DNA from: Myotis daubentonii
Lineage: Eukaryota > Chordata > Mammalia > Chiroptera > Vespertilionidae
Assembly (NCBI RefSeq): GCF_963259705.1
Contig: NC_081847.1
Span: 69,275,754 to 69,339,753 of the forward strand
Direction of reading: 5' to 3'
DNA length: 64,000 nt
Positions 54,351 through 64,000 of the stretch are shown here, piece after piece; the stretch's first letter is position 1, and every line of letters begins with the position of its first letter. A program made the translations under genes and the position numbers. Below the pieces are notes generated by a model. The model made no database searches. It was not told where the DNA came from and was given only the letters and a program-made list of their open reading frames with translations.

Positions 54351-55635
54351 AGCAGAGAGAGAGTGAGACGCCTTGTCTTTGGAAGAATAGGGACTTGACC
54401 CCAGAATCACAGCAGATGAGGGAGAAGCTGAGATAAGACTTCAGTCTCTCAATTCTTCCTCAAGACATGGAAATCCATCCACCTTCCTAGGTAGGGGTGC
54501 CCCCTTCCCATCTCTTTCTTTCCCTTGATTTCTTCTTGTTAAGTATTTGGGCTCATTTTATAATGACCAGCATCATAATCCCAGACAAAAACTGAAAATG
54601 CTAAACCATGAAGCAGATTCTTTGGAGGGTAGACCACAGACACGCCTACCCTGGAATAAAACACTTTTTTCCCCTGAGAGTCTTCCAAGTAAATGTCCTC
54701 TGAAGCCAGAAGACCAGCCTACCCTTGAACACTACAAACTTCACAATGTATCCGACATGCATACGCACGTCTCACAAGCACACGTATGCATTCTCCATGC
54801 CAAATCATGCTTTACTTCTATATACATTTCTTTCCTGGTGTGCAGAGAATGGAGCTACAGAAAGAGGGCTCCATTTTAAACATTCTTTTATTTAAGTATT
54901 GGCTCTTTTCAAAACAGATTTGAGGCAGCATGCAGAAACATATATATGGCAACAGGGAAAAGAACACAAGAAAACCAGTGAAGGAACACGGGGAGGAAAA
55001 GATGTGAAAGCCAAGGGTGAGGTTTGCACACAAAATATGGGCGAGGAGGTCCTGAACACTCGTCCGTGGTGGACTGAGAATTAGCTGCTGAGCCTCCTGG
55101 CAGCCAGTGCAAAGCAGAAGATGTGGTCAATTCCATCAGTGCCTTTCTAACTCTCTGTTCTTGAAAGGTAAGCGTGTTGCACTCAGTTCAGTAGCATATC
55201 CTAAAAGTGGAATGGAACAAAGATCAGCATGGCCGCCGTGCAAGGCCGACACACACATCTGTGAAGCGTTCCATATTTTTATAGATGAATTGAAAAGAAA
55301 CAAGACCAAGTATGCATAGAAACTCACTATGAAAAAGGAGGTGAAAGATCCCATCCCCAACTTCATGCCTCACAGCTTTCTCCTGCGGGTACTTGTAAAG
55401 CATTTTAAGTATTTACTTCCATTGTAGGAAAGTATTTGGGGGCTTGGGTTGACGGGTCATACGTTATCATTTTTTTTCCACTTAAAATCACAGGAAATCA
55501 ACTCTTGGGCATATGTTTAGGCAGAGCATCAGAATTGCAGGATCACTAATGTCCAGTGGGAGACACTTATTCCCATATGGAGAGGGACCTTCCAGACACC
55601 CACACATGCTGTCCCTCGGCCCACACCACCCTACA
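54351..55635. other. Unannotated DNA
   Basis: About 1.3 kb with no recognised gene or repeat. Confidence 0.4.
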
Positions 55636-55639
55636 GACA

Positions 55640-55925
55640 CAGTCCCATGGATTTCACCTTCACTCCACTCAGGTCTCTGCTCATATGTCTCCACCCAGAC
55701 AGGTCCTTTGGACCACTCTGTCCAAAGCAGCATCCTCAGCCAGCACGTGCACTTATCACGCCACAACACTACATCACACATGGTTATCTGTTCACTGTCT
55801 GTCTCTCCCACCAGGTATCAGCTCCATGTGAGCAAGGACTTGCCTGTTTGGCTCATGGCTATGCCCCAGTGCCTAGAACAGTGCCTGGTACACAGGGAGG
55901 AACTCAATCAATAGTGGACGAATGA
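55640..55925 (+). mobile_element. L2 LINE 3' end
   Basis: 'actcaggtctctgctcatat', 'tcagctccatgtgagcaagg', 'cagtgcctagaacagtgcct'. The overlapping frame at 55513-55914 is part of this LINE and not a gene. Confidence 0.85.
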
Positions 55926-56734
55926 AGACAAAATAGAAATGAAAGGATATGGCTCTTGCTGTTGCCCAAAATGACCACAGTCACGCTGCCCTTTCTAATT
56001 TCCTCTACTGCCTACCCTAAAACAAATAAAAAGGAATAGAGGTGACTCAGAAACTCATTCTTTTGAAGAACCACAAAGAGCTCAAGATAAGGTCAAGGTT
56101 TTCTTCTCTTTTTCTTTTATGCCCTCTCTTTCTATTTGTTCTTCAGCAAAGAGCTTGAGGACTCAAAGATGGGGAATGGAGAGTAACCCAGATGGCTAAA
56201 GTCCATTCTTCCCTCAGGGACTAGTGAGGAGGCAACAGAAGTTGCCAAATGAGAGGAGAATGAGATAAAGCTCTTGCCCGTCGATGGTAAAATCCAACAT
56301 GGAACAACAGCCTTTATGCAACTGCCCAGATCCTATAGTGATGAACAACTTTCCGATAGATCTGTATGTGAAGAGCACTCATACCACTCCAAGCAGATTC
56401 TTGCAGCCAAGCTGGGGTCAGGCTGGCTTTTCAATATCAATCCCCAGAATTTCTACCCCTCACCTCTTTGGCATTTCCTTCCAAGACATGCCACTTTTTG
56501 CTTCCTTTTTCCCTTAAGGGGAAAAAGCATATAGGATGGCTTTTGAATACATTTTCTTTTTGCTTTTAGTTGGATATTATCTTCGATGGTGAACAAAGCT
56601 GACTGGTCTTCAGAGGAATGATCTTGGAAACACTGACTGAGAGACATCAGAGGTTTCCAGAATCCAACTGGTAGTGTTCTAAATTCTAAAAGAAGTTGTG
56701 CCCTGGAGACATAGGGAGTATTCGAAGAGATTAC
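55926..56734. other. Unannotated DNA
   Basis: No gene or repeat recognised. Confidence 0.4.
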
Positions 56735-57480
56735 AGAATTCCCTCAAGGTCAAGGTGGCAGAGTAGGTAAACACTGTGCTAACTTCCTCCCATGACCACA
56801 TCAACATGACAACTAAATTCGAGGACAGCTTCCTTGAGAACCGCCTGAAGTCCAGCTCAGCAGAAGTCCTGTCGCTGAGGGCATAAGAAGCCGCCGCCCT
56901 GAGACTGGTGGGGGGCAGAGGTGTGAAACGGGCCGGTCCCATACCCAATTGGGCGGTTAAGAACCCTGGGGAGGTCTTGACTGCAGCAGTACCCCTGAGG
57001 AGCGAGGGATCCAGCCCCACACTGGGCTCCCCAGCCAGGGCACCAGAACCAGGAAGTCAGGAGTCCTCATAACACCTGGCTGCCAAAGACAGCCAGGATT
57101 GCACGCCAGGGAGGTGGAGGGCCGCTGGAGTCCCAAGCATTCCTGTTGAGGAGTTGGCCAATGGACTCATTTGCTCGCAGACTCATTTGCTCTAAGCTCC
57201 AGTGCCAGGTTAGCAGCTCAAAAAGTGCCAGGGACATATGGGGAGGAACTAAATTGACTGGCTGCAGGAGGAGGGCTGGAGGGACAGGACTCAGGGCCGC
57301 TCTCTCTGGTGACAGAAGCATGGGCCGGTGCCGTCGCTTCTTTGTTCAGCCCTTCCCCATCTAGCCGCAGGTTCAGGTGGGCCCCAAATCTGAGCTCTCT
57401 GTTAACCAAAGATCTAGAGACCTTTGGAGAGTGAAACATTTTGCGAGTGAAAGGGATACTGTTAATAATAAAGCATAAAC
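56735..57480 (+). mobile_element. L1 5' UTR fragment
   Basis: Begins near 'tcaaggtggcagagtaggta' and continues with 'agaaccgcctgaagtccagc', 'tcccatacccaattgggcgg' and 'gaggagcgagggatccagcc'. This is the internal promoter region of a LINE-1 lineage of laurasiatherian type. No ORF1 follows: the next L1-like sequence, at 57983, is from the ORF2 end. Confidence 0.8.
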
Positions 57481-57982
57481 CAGGACTGTCCCAGGCAAAC
57501 AAGGACAGAGAGCCACCCTGCCTAAGCAGAATGATTTACTAGTAGATATGTCCTGAGAAGCAAAGACGTCTCAAATTGAATCAAGCCATCACATGGGAGA
57601 CAGTTGCAAACTTTCATGAGTAGATCAGGGGCTGTGAGCAGCCCTTCTTGCCATTATGAAATTGACATAACAGTTCTCGTTATGGTTCAGGGGATCTCAT
57701 CCACATCTCTGACAATCCTTGAGTGCCCTGAACCAAATCGCTGGTTGCTATGCAACCTCATCATACTGAGAAATGGTCTCCCCAAACCCATGGGATGATA
57801 TGCTGGATTCCCACATGGATATTGAAAACACTTTTCCTGGATGTCTGCAGTTTCTTATCTCTACTCCCCTGGAATCTCTAGAAGATGTGCCAGGGACCTC
57901 TTTGGCAGCTTGGTGTAGTCTAAGGACATCATCTGAAAACAATGTTGCTCAATACACAAAAGTGCACGTAACGTACACGTGG
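57481..57982. other. Unassigned DNA between two L1 parts
   Basis: Not recognised as L1 ORF1 or other repeat. It contains a short 'ggactgtcccaggcaaac' resembling a known L1 3' UTR string near 57482. Confidence 0.35.
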
Positions 57983-59226
57983 TGGGAAAACTGAATATCG
58001 ATAAGAAAAATATTATCATGGATTCTTACCTCATGTAATACACAAAAATTAACCCAGAATGAATTACAGGCCTAAAGGTAAAGCCTAAAACCATAAGCTT
58101 TCTAGAAAATAACATGGGAGAAAATTGTTGAAACCTTGGTGTAGGTTAAGGTTTCTTATAACACAAAAAGTACAAACCATGAAAGAAAACATTGATAAAT
58201 TAGACTTCAACATAATTTTAAAACTTTTGCTTGTTAAAAGACAAAACTGAGAAAATAAAAGGCAAGCTATAGACTCGGAGAAATGCAAAACATCTATCAG
58301 ACATATATAAAAACATATAAGAAATGTATAACAAATATATGAACATATTTTACAACTCAATAGTAATACAACAAATAACTCAATGTTTTAAAAGGGCAAA
58401 AATTTTGAACCATTGCTTCAAAAAGGAAGATATACAAATGGCCAATAGGCACATAAAAGATGCTCAACATCATCAGTCATCAGGGAAATGCAAATTAAAC
58501 TATAATGAAATACCATTATATCCATTAGATTGGCTAAAATTACAAAGACTGAATGTAGCAAGTGTTGACAAGGATGTGGAGCAACTAGCCTCTCATTTGC
58601 GGCTGGTGGGAATATAAAATGGTACAACCAATTTGGAAAATAGTTTGGCAGTTTCTTAAAAAGTTAAAAATTCCCCTACCACATGCCCCAGCCATTTGAC
58701 ACCCAAGAGAAAGGAAAACATAAGTCAGCACAAAGATTTGTATATAAATGTTAATAGCAAGTTTATTTGTAACAGCTAAAAATTAGAAACATTGCAATTG
58801 TTCATCAGCAGGTAAATGATAAACAAATTGTGGTAGATCTATACAATGGGTTACTACTCTGCAATAAAAAGGAATAAAAGCGATATACACTCAGCATGAA
58901 TGTCAAAATCATGATGATGAGTGAGAAGACTCCCTCAACCCTCCCTTCCTTCCCCAAGAATCATAATGCATGATTTCATTTATGTAAAATTCTCAAAAAT
59001 GCAAACTCATTTATAGTGACAGAAAACAAAGCAATGGTCACCCATGGATGGGTGTGGTAGAAGGGTGGGTTATAGAGGGGCACAAAGAAATGTTGGGGGT
59101 GGGGGAAAAGTTTAGTGCCTTGATTGTGGGGATGGTTTCATGATATATATGTAAACAATGATAAAATTTAACACTTTAAAAACTTCCAGTTTATTATGCT
59201 TCAATTAAACCTCAAAAAAATATTAA
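57983..59226 (+). mobile_element. Old L1 ORF2 C-terminus and 3' UTR
   Basis: ORF2 end signatures on the plus strand: 'cacaaaaattaacccagaat' (58042), 'acaaatggccaataggcaca' (58434), 'cagggaaatgcaaattaaac' (58481), 'gtctcatttgcgg'-like 'aaggatgtggagcaactagc' (58571). The 3' UTR ends in an A-rich tail at 59210-59226. Full of stops, so long dead. Confidence 0.9.
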
Positions 59227-59240
59227 AATATTGTATTATA

Positions 59241-59251
59241 GTCATGAATTT
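59241..59251. repeat. Target-site duplication of the FTL retrocopy, left
   Basis: gtcatgaattt, matched exactly at 60094-60104. Confidence 0.9.
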
Positions 59252-60093
59252 ACTTTTTTTTTCTGCAAAAAGCTTTATTGTTTCATTTGGTCCAATGCGT
59301 GGGAGAGGGCTTCAGGGTGGCTAAAAGAATGGCTAGTAGTTTTGGGGAGAGACACAGGGGATGCAGAGGGGCCTCGCAAAGGCCTCTGGGCTCCAAAGGC
59401 TCCTAGTCGTGCTGGAGGGTGAGCCTTTCCAAGAGATACTCACCCAGCCCAGCCTGGAGCCAGCAGCCTGTGGATGTTAGGTGTGGCCCATCTTCTTGAT
59501 GAGTTTCACCTCCTCACCCGGAAGTGATTCTGCAAGATGAGGGGCTGCGGGGGTAGAACCCAGGGCCTGCAGCTCCCGAAGGGCCTGGTTCAGGTTCCTC
59601 TCCAAGGCCAGGCGGCTGCCATGGCGTCCTGAGTTTTGCCCACTCGTCTTGGGGAGGCTTCAGCACGTCCTGGAAGAGAAGTGGCCACTGCGCTGGTTTT
59701 GCAACTTTAAGAGACACTCAGCGCACCGCACTTCTTCCCCAACTCGCAGAAGTGGCCCCCGCCCTCGAGAGCCACGTTGTCAGGGTGGAAACAGAAGCCC
59801 AGAGAGAGGTAGGTGCAGGCGCCCGGCAGATGCAGGCTGGCCAGGCGCTTGACTGCAGCCTCCACCTCGGTGGAATAATTCTGCCGAATTTGGGAGCTCA
59901 TGGTTTTTCGGCAATAAGGAGTTAAGGTAGGAAAAAAACCTGTGTGTTGGCTGGTCCTGGAGGTGATTCTGAAGGTGGTGACTGGATGAGACGCAGGAGA
60001 GAGGCCTGAGGCTGGAAGAAGGGGCCTCCCTGGGTCTGTTCCGTCCAAACACTGTTGAAGCAAGACACAGATCTGGGACCACCGAGGGCACTC
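59252..60093 (-). pseudogene. FTL: Processed pseudogene of ferritin light chain (FTL)
   Basis: A retrocopy of the mRNA for ferritin L chain, the 24-mer iron-storage subunit. Read on the minus strand, the ATG is at 59899-59901 and the N-terminus [20 protein letters not shown] is almost identical to mammalian FTL, followed by TYLSLGF and [10 protein letters not shown] frameshift after residue about 55 leads to a stop near 59707; another frame continues with [15 protein letters not shown], so the copy is dead. The FTL stop is recognisable at 59402-59404 and the 3' UTR ends with AATAAAGCTTTTTG and a short poly(A) tract. The 5' UTR is retained to about 60090. No introns, an 11-bp target duplication (59241-59251 and 60094-60104) and the A tail show L1-mediated retroposition into the tail of an old L1. 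Confidence 0.95.
60038..60065 (-). promoter_or_regulatory. Iron-responsive element in the FTL pseudogene 5' UTR
   Basis: On the minus strand the sequence reads TTGCTTCAACAGTGTTTGG followed by ACGGAAC. It has the six-base loop CAGTGT used by L-ferritin, a five-pair upper stem (TTCAA with TTGGA) and the unpaired C below it. IRP1 and IRP2 bind this hairpin in functional FTL mRNA. Here it is intact by eye though the coding region is broken; there is no evidence that it is transcribed. Confidence 0.85.
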
Positions 60094-60104
60094 GTCATGA
60101 ATTT
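60094..60104. repeat. Target-site duplication of the FTL retrocopy, right
   Basis: gtcatgaattt, the partner of 59241-59251. Confidence 0.9.
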
Positions 60105-60117
60105 CCTTATTAATACA

Positions 60118-60792
60118 TTAGGGGCCCAGTGCATGAATTCGTGCACCTTGAAAGGAACTGTGGGCCATGAGGCTGTGGTGGGCACAGGGGTGGGTCTCTG
60201 CCCATCCTCTGCACCCCCGCCCGGCCCCTCCCGCCATGGCCCTGCTGCCAAGGTTCCCATGCACTGACAGCGCTGGCCCCACTCACACCTGCTGATGGTG
60301 CAGAGCGATTGTGGGCCAGTGCCGGCAGCAGGTGTGAGAGGTGGCTGTTGCCCTGATTGCCCCTCAGGAGCAGGGGGAGGTGGAGAAGTCCTCAGGGGCG
60401 ATTAGGGCTGGCAGCTGCTGCTCACACCCACTGACAGTGCTGAACGATCAGGACTGGTGCCAGGTGCCTGCAGCGGGTGCGAGCAGGGCTGGCGCCAGCA
60501 GCAGGTATGAGCAACGGGTGGGACCACAGCACGAGGGAGTAAAGAATTTTCAATAACCACCAGAGGCTCACCCTGATGACAGCAGCCAGCGCCCGCCTTG
60601 GTCTGGAGCCCCTGCTCACCTGCTCCACCATTCTGCTGCTGACAATGCTCACCATGGTCTGCGCTCTGCCACCAGCTGCTGATGCTCACCATGTTTCACA
60701 AGCGCCCCCTGGTGGTCAGCACACGTCACAGCAACCGGTTGTTTGGTTCCGCTGTTCAGTCTATTTGCATATTAGGGTTTTATATATATAGA
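60118..60792 (-). mobile_element. HeliBat-type Helitron, long 675-bp copy
   Basis: Starts TTAGGGGCCCAGTGCATGAA (3' hairpin complement) and ends 'gcatattagggttttatata' plus 'tatatagA', between host A (60117) and host T (60793). It has an extra internal segment with two related units around 60270-60345 and 60417-60510 ('ggcagcaggtgtgag', 'gccagcagcaggtatgag'). A near-perfect CTCF core GCGCCCCCTGGTGG lies at 60702-60715. No Rep or helicase motif is encoded. Confidence 0.92.
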
Positions 60793-62512
60793 TTAAATAA
60801 ATAAGATCTAGCAACAGGCCTAATAGCTTCCATAACTTGGAAATAATGTTGAATATAAAAGATATTTTAGGATATTTGTAACAACCGTAATATGATATGA
60901 AAATACCTGTGATTTGTATTAAGGACAAGGTCACAGGTCCTGCTAATGCTACTGTGGTTTGTTGCCACATTCATATTTGAAGGGAATGCTACATTCAGTT
61001 AGAGGTTGGTGAAAATAAATATCCTTTTTTCCCATCCACATTTACAGACGCCCCTGAATTCTATCCACGGACCCAGGTGAAGAGTTGAGTTAGAAGCAGC
61101 CTCAACCACCTGAAGGTTATAATATCCCTAGAAGGTAAGCATCTTTACACCCAGGAACATATAGAGTTAATTATAGAAATGTCCAAAGAAATGTTATCAG
61201 TGCACATATTTTGAGATAAAATGTAGAAATAAATGTGGAAGACTTTGACAGGGTCAAAAATCATGATATTAATATTTTTGTTAAGAAGGAAGCTGATCAT
61301 ATTTAGTAATTTATATATTTTAAGAGGCTTATGTGTAAGAGATATAGGACTATTTGAGTAACATATTGGTCAGACTTGTTGAGTATAACTTAAAATGTAA
61401 TTGAATCATGCTTAAACATGCAATTTTAAAATGAAAGTCTTACTAAGTTTATATGCAATCGTTGGAATGCTGAAGAGAACAGAGTTGCTGTATAAGTGTG
61501 ATTTATTAGATCCATAAGAATAGATGAAGTAAGTAGAAATTGGACATTTGAAGGCTTGCAAAGAAAATCCAGAATATCAACTTTAGAAAAAGCAGTTTAA
61601 AATATTTAAAGGCACTGAATTAGCTAAGCTTATAAGTGGGGCCAAATATTAATCAATGACTTCCTTAAAAACAATGGCTGATTTTGGTTCTTCTAGTCTT
61701 AGAATTAGAACAATAGATTTGAAAAGAAAACTTAAAAACTCAAGCCAGAAAACTAGGTTTGGGAAATTGTCATGTTAGTAATTCCAAATTACTTCCTAGA
61801 ATTTGTGTACAGCTTATTCTCATACAAATCCTGTCCAAACTCTCATAAGACAGAGTGGATGACTGAAAACAGAATGAGCCACAGGAAATCCAGGGTCCTT
61901 CTCTCATCCCGTGTTTATTTTTCACCTAAGCGTCTCTCCTGTCCCCTTATTTGGGCCTCTGCCATGGAGGAATTAGCCACAAACACAAGAAAATTCTTTT
62001 CAGTGACCTGAGGAGAAGAAAGGTCACTCGTTACACTGGGCTTAGGAACAAATTCAAATTACTGAGCCACTTAATTTTTCAAAACAGTGGAATCTAAACA
62101 AATGCTAAACTGGTGAACAAATGTGCATTCATTGCCAAAGCCCCAGTTGGTTTGGACAGCATTTCCCCCTGGTTCCCTCAGCAGAGCTGAATCCCTTGGC
62201 CTGCCCGCTCCCGCAGTGTAGAAAATCCCCCAGCGGAATAAAACAGTCTCACAATAAGCATTTTTAACAACCTACAACATTAATGGCTGCTAAATGCCAG
62301 TATATGAACTTCCCTTCTCGCAGAATTACTGCGGAGATATAAAATAAAACAATCTTTTTATGATCTCCCCAATTTGACATAATTTCTTTCTTTACCAGAT
62401 AACTCCCTTTCAGCATTCAGTGACTGTGTTATTTAGGATATCAATTTGGTTGCTGTTATAAGCAGACATCTCTCAAAAGTGGCTTTTATTTGGCCCCCTT
62501 ACCCCCTCATTT
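60793..62512. other. Repeat-poor AT-rich DNA
   Basis: About 1.7 kb with no recognised repeat or gene. Moderately AT-rich, with few open frames. Confidence 0.45.
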
Positions 62513-62526
62513 AAAAGTCTGGGTAG

Positions 62527-62762
62527 GTGCCCTAGCTGGTTTGGCTCAGTGGATAGAGCGTTGGCCTGCGGACTGAAGGGTCCCGTGTTCGATTCTGGTC
62601 AAGGGCACAGGCCTTGGTTGCAGGCTCCTGGCCCTGGTCGGGGCACGCCGAAGGCAACCAATTGATGTGTCTCTCTCATATCAGTGTTTCTCTCTGTCTC
62701 TCCCTCTCCCTTCCACTCTTTCTAAAAATCAATGGAAAAATATCCTCTAGTGAGGATTTAAA
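62527..62762 (+). mobile_element. VES-type SINE, TATCCTC-tail subtype
   Basis: 'ccctagctggtttggctcag' head, 'gttcgattctggtcaagggc' B box, 'aaatcaatggaaaaatatcc' then 'tctagtgaggatt' tail. Target duplication aaaagtctgggtag (62513-62526) against aaaatctgggtag (62764-62776). Same subtype as the copy at 24190. Confidence 0.95.
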
Positions 62763-62776
62763 AAAAATCTGGGTAG

Positions 62777-63269
62777 TTGACTGATGGCTGGTTGGGTGGC
62801 TCCACAATCATCTAGGAGCCAAGGTCCTTCTGTTCTATTGCTCTGCCATCACCAACAGGTGGCTCCCATTTCACAGTCCAATGTGGCTGCTCTAACTCCA
62901 GCCACCACATCTGCATTCCAGTCAGCAGGAAAGGGGAAGAGCTGTTGGGCCCACTCCTTTCTCCCAAAGGAACTGCCCGGAAATTGCCTCCATTCACGTC
63001 CTCTTGACCTAATGATATGACCACGCTTAGCTGCATGGGGGAATGGGAAATGTAGACTTTATCTAAGCAGACAGACAAAGCCACGCTAAATACTGCATCA
63101 CTGTGGTAGGAATGGAGGACATGTACTGAGTGACAGCTATCAGTGTCGATCACATTCGCCAGGAAACTCTACAAGTCATTGAAGTTGGTGTGCATGGTGA
63201 TTTCTCTTGGGAAACATTCCTTGTAAGCATGAGTTGGTGTGACGATTATCAAGGGAAATTTGGAAATAC
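62777..63269. other. Unannotated DNA
   Basis: No repeat family or gene recognised. The overlapping short frames on both strands are unsupported. Confidence 0.4.
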
Positions 63270-63690
63270 CTATTGAACTCTAAAGTGTTACCCAGGAATT
63301 CTATTACCCATATTCTTTCTAGAGAAATGCACAAAGTAGTCTACAATGAGCATAGGCAAGATGTTCATTGAGCCTTGTGTATAAGAGTAAAAGGATGGAA
63401 ATAAATGGCAATCACAGAGAAATGGCTAACTGATCTCCCGTATCCATATTTGAAAGTACTTGAGAAGGAGGTGATTCTTTATATGAGGAAAATCTAGTTT
63501 GTTGAATGTTATAAATGGTATGAGTGACAGTGTTTACATATTTAAAAAAGAATACATGTGTACACACATATTTGTAAATATTCACAGAACTGTATAAAAC
63601 TTTTGTATATTAAAAAGTTCTGGAAAGATTTATATCTTAAAAAAGGAAATATATCCATATAAAACATGTAAAAAGAAAACAACTATATAT
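63270..63690 (+). mobile_element. Old L1 3' region, diverged
   Basis: 'gtgttacccaggaattctat', 'gagaaatgcacaaagta', 'aagagtaaaaggatggaaat' and 'tacacacatatttgtaaata' follow the order of old L1 3' ends. Confidence 0.6.
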
Positions 63691-63716
63691 TCTAATATAT
63701 AACATGTATAATACTA

Positions 63717-64000
63717 TCCTACATAATAAAAGCCTAATATGCTAAGTGTCCGGCCATCCGTTCAACCAATCAAAGCATAATATGCTAATGAATGTTACAG
63801 CTGCTCAACTGCTTGCTATGATGTGCACTGACCACCAGGGGGCAGATGCTCCAACTAGTAGGTTAGCTTGCTGCTGGGGTCTGGCCAATTGGGACTGAGT
63901 GAGACAGGCCAGACATGCCCTGGAGCCCTCCTGCAGTCCCTCCCCAGCTGGCCAACCTCCTGTGTCCCTCCCTGGCCCCAATCATCCCTCAGCCTGACCT
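63717..64000 (+). mobile_element. HeliBat-type Helitron, continues past the window
   Basis: Starts TCCTACATAATAAAAGCCTA after host A (63716), the canonical 5' end. It contains the CTCF-like motif gaccaccagggggcag at 63830-63845. The 3' hairpin and CTAG are beyond the right edge, so length is unknown. Confidence 0.93.

Noticed and set aside
55513..55914. A 133-residue plus-strand open frame
   Set aside because: It lies in an L2 LINE 3' region whose phrases are plainly recognisable; no coding support.
59707..60063. Functional ferritin light chain gene
   Set aside because: Intronless, frameshifted, ends with a poly(A) remnant and target duplication: a processed pseudogene.

Overview
This window is nuclear DNA from a bat of the family Vespertilionidae (vesper bats). 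The evidence is the repeat content: at least seven HeliBat rolling-circle transposons with TC and CTAG ends, ten VES tRNA-derived SINEs, a SPIN-like hAT element and two other bat-type short hAT elements. All of these sit on a background of old mammalian repeats (MIR, L2, MER20, MER5A, MLT1 and old L1). HeliBat and VES together are, as far as I know, specific to vesper bats. I cannot name the species.

I see no intact protein-coding gene that I recognise. The longest open frames lie on both strands of a CpG island at about 50.75-51.87 kb, and they are best explained by high GC content. The one gene-derived feature I can name firmly is a processed ferritin light chain (FTL) pseudogene on the minus strand at 59252-60093. 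It has an 11-bp target-site duplication, an AATAAA plus poly(A) remnant, frameshifts, and a 5' UTR that still carries a textbook iron-responsive element.

Layout. 1-43.8 kb is a typical mammalian mosaic: MIR and L2 debris every 1-2 kb, three large stretches of minus-strand old L1 (21.8-22.7, 26.0-26.6 and 27.1-28.3 kb), and young bat elements, several of them nested inside older ones. 43.8-50.7 kb is poor in repeats; apart from one VES, one MIR and some microsatellites I recognise nothing. It leads into the CpG island, which has a strong splice-donor match on the minus strand. The simplest reading is a promoter and non-coding first exon of a gene or lncRNA transcribed leftwards, with the repeat-poor tract as its conserved first intron or regulatory domain. 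That is inference. 51.9-64 kb returns to repeat-rich DNA: L2, an L1 5' UTR fragment, an L1 3' end, the FTL pseudogene, a 675-bp HeliBat, a quiet stretch at 60.8-62.5 kb, a VES, L1 debris, and a HeliBat that runs off the right edge.

The most useful leads are: (1) HeliBat copies carry CTCF-like cores, sometimes as an inverted pair and once as a near-perfect match; (2) nested insertions give clean relative dates; (3) a 162-bp internal L1 ORF2 piece without a poly(A) tail sits between perfect 13-bp repeats; (4) a small minus-strand ORF with a membrane segment lies in the repeat-poor tract; (5) a 23-bp sequence with ATGCAAT-type motifs occurs twice left of the CpG island. I found no undescribed defence-like or operon-like system. 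Boundaries of young elements are exact to a few bases where duplications are quoted; boundaries of MIR, L2 and old L1 are approximate.
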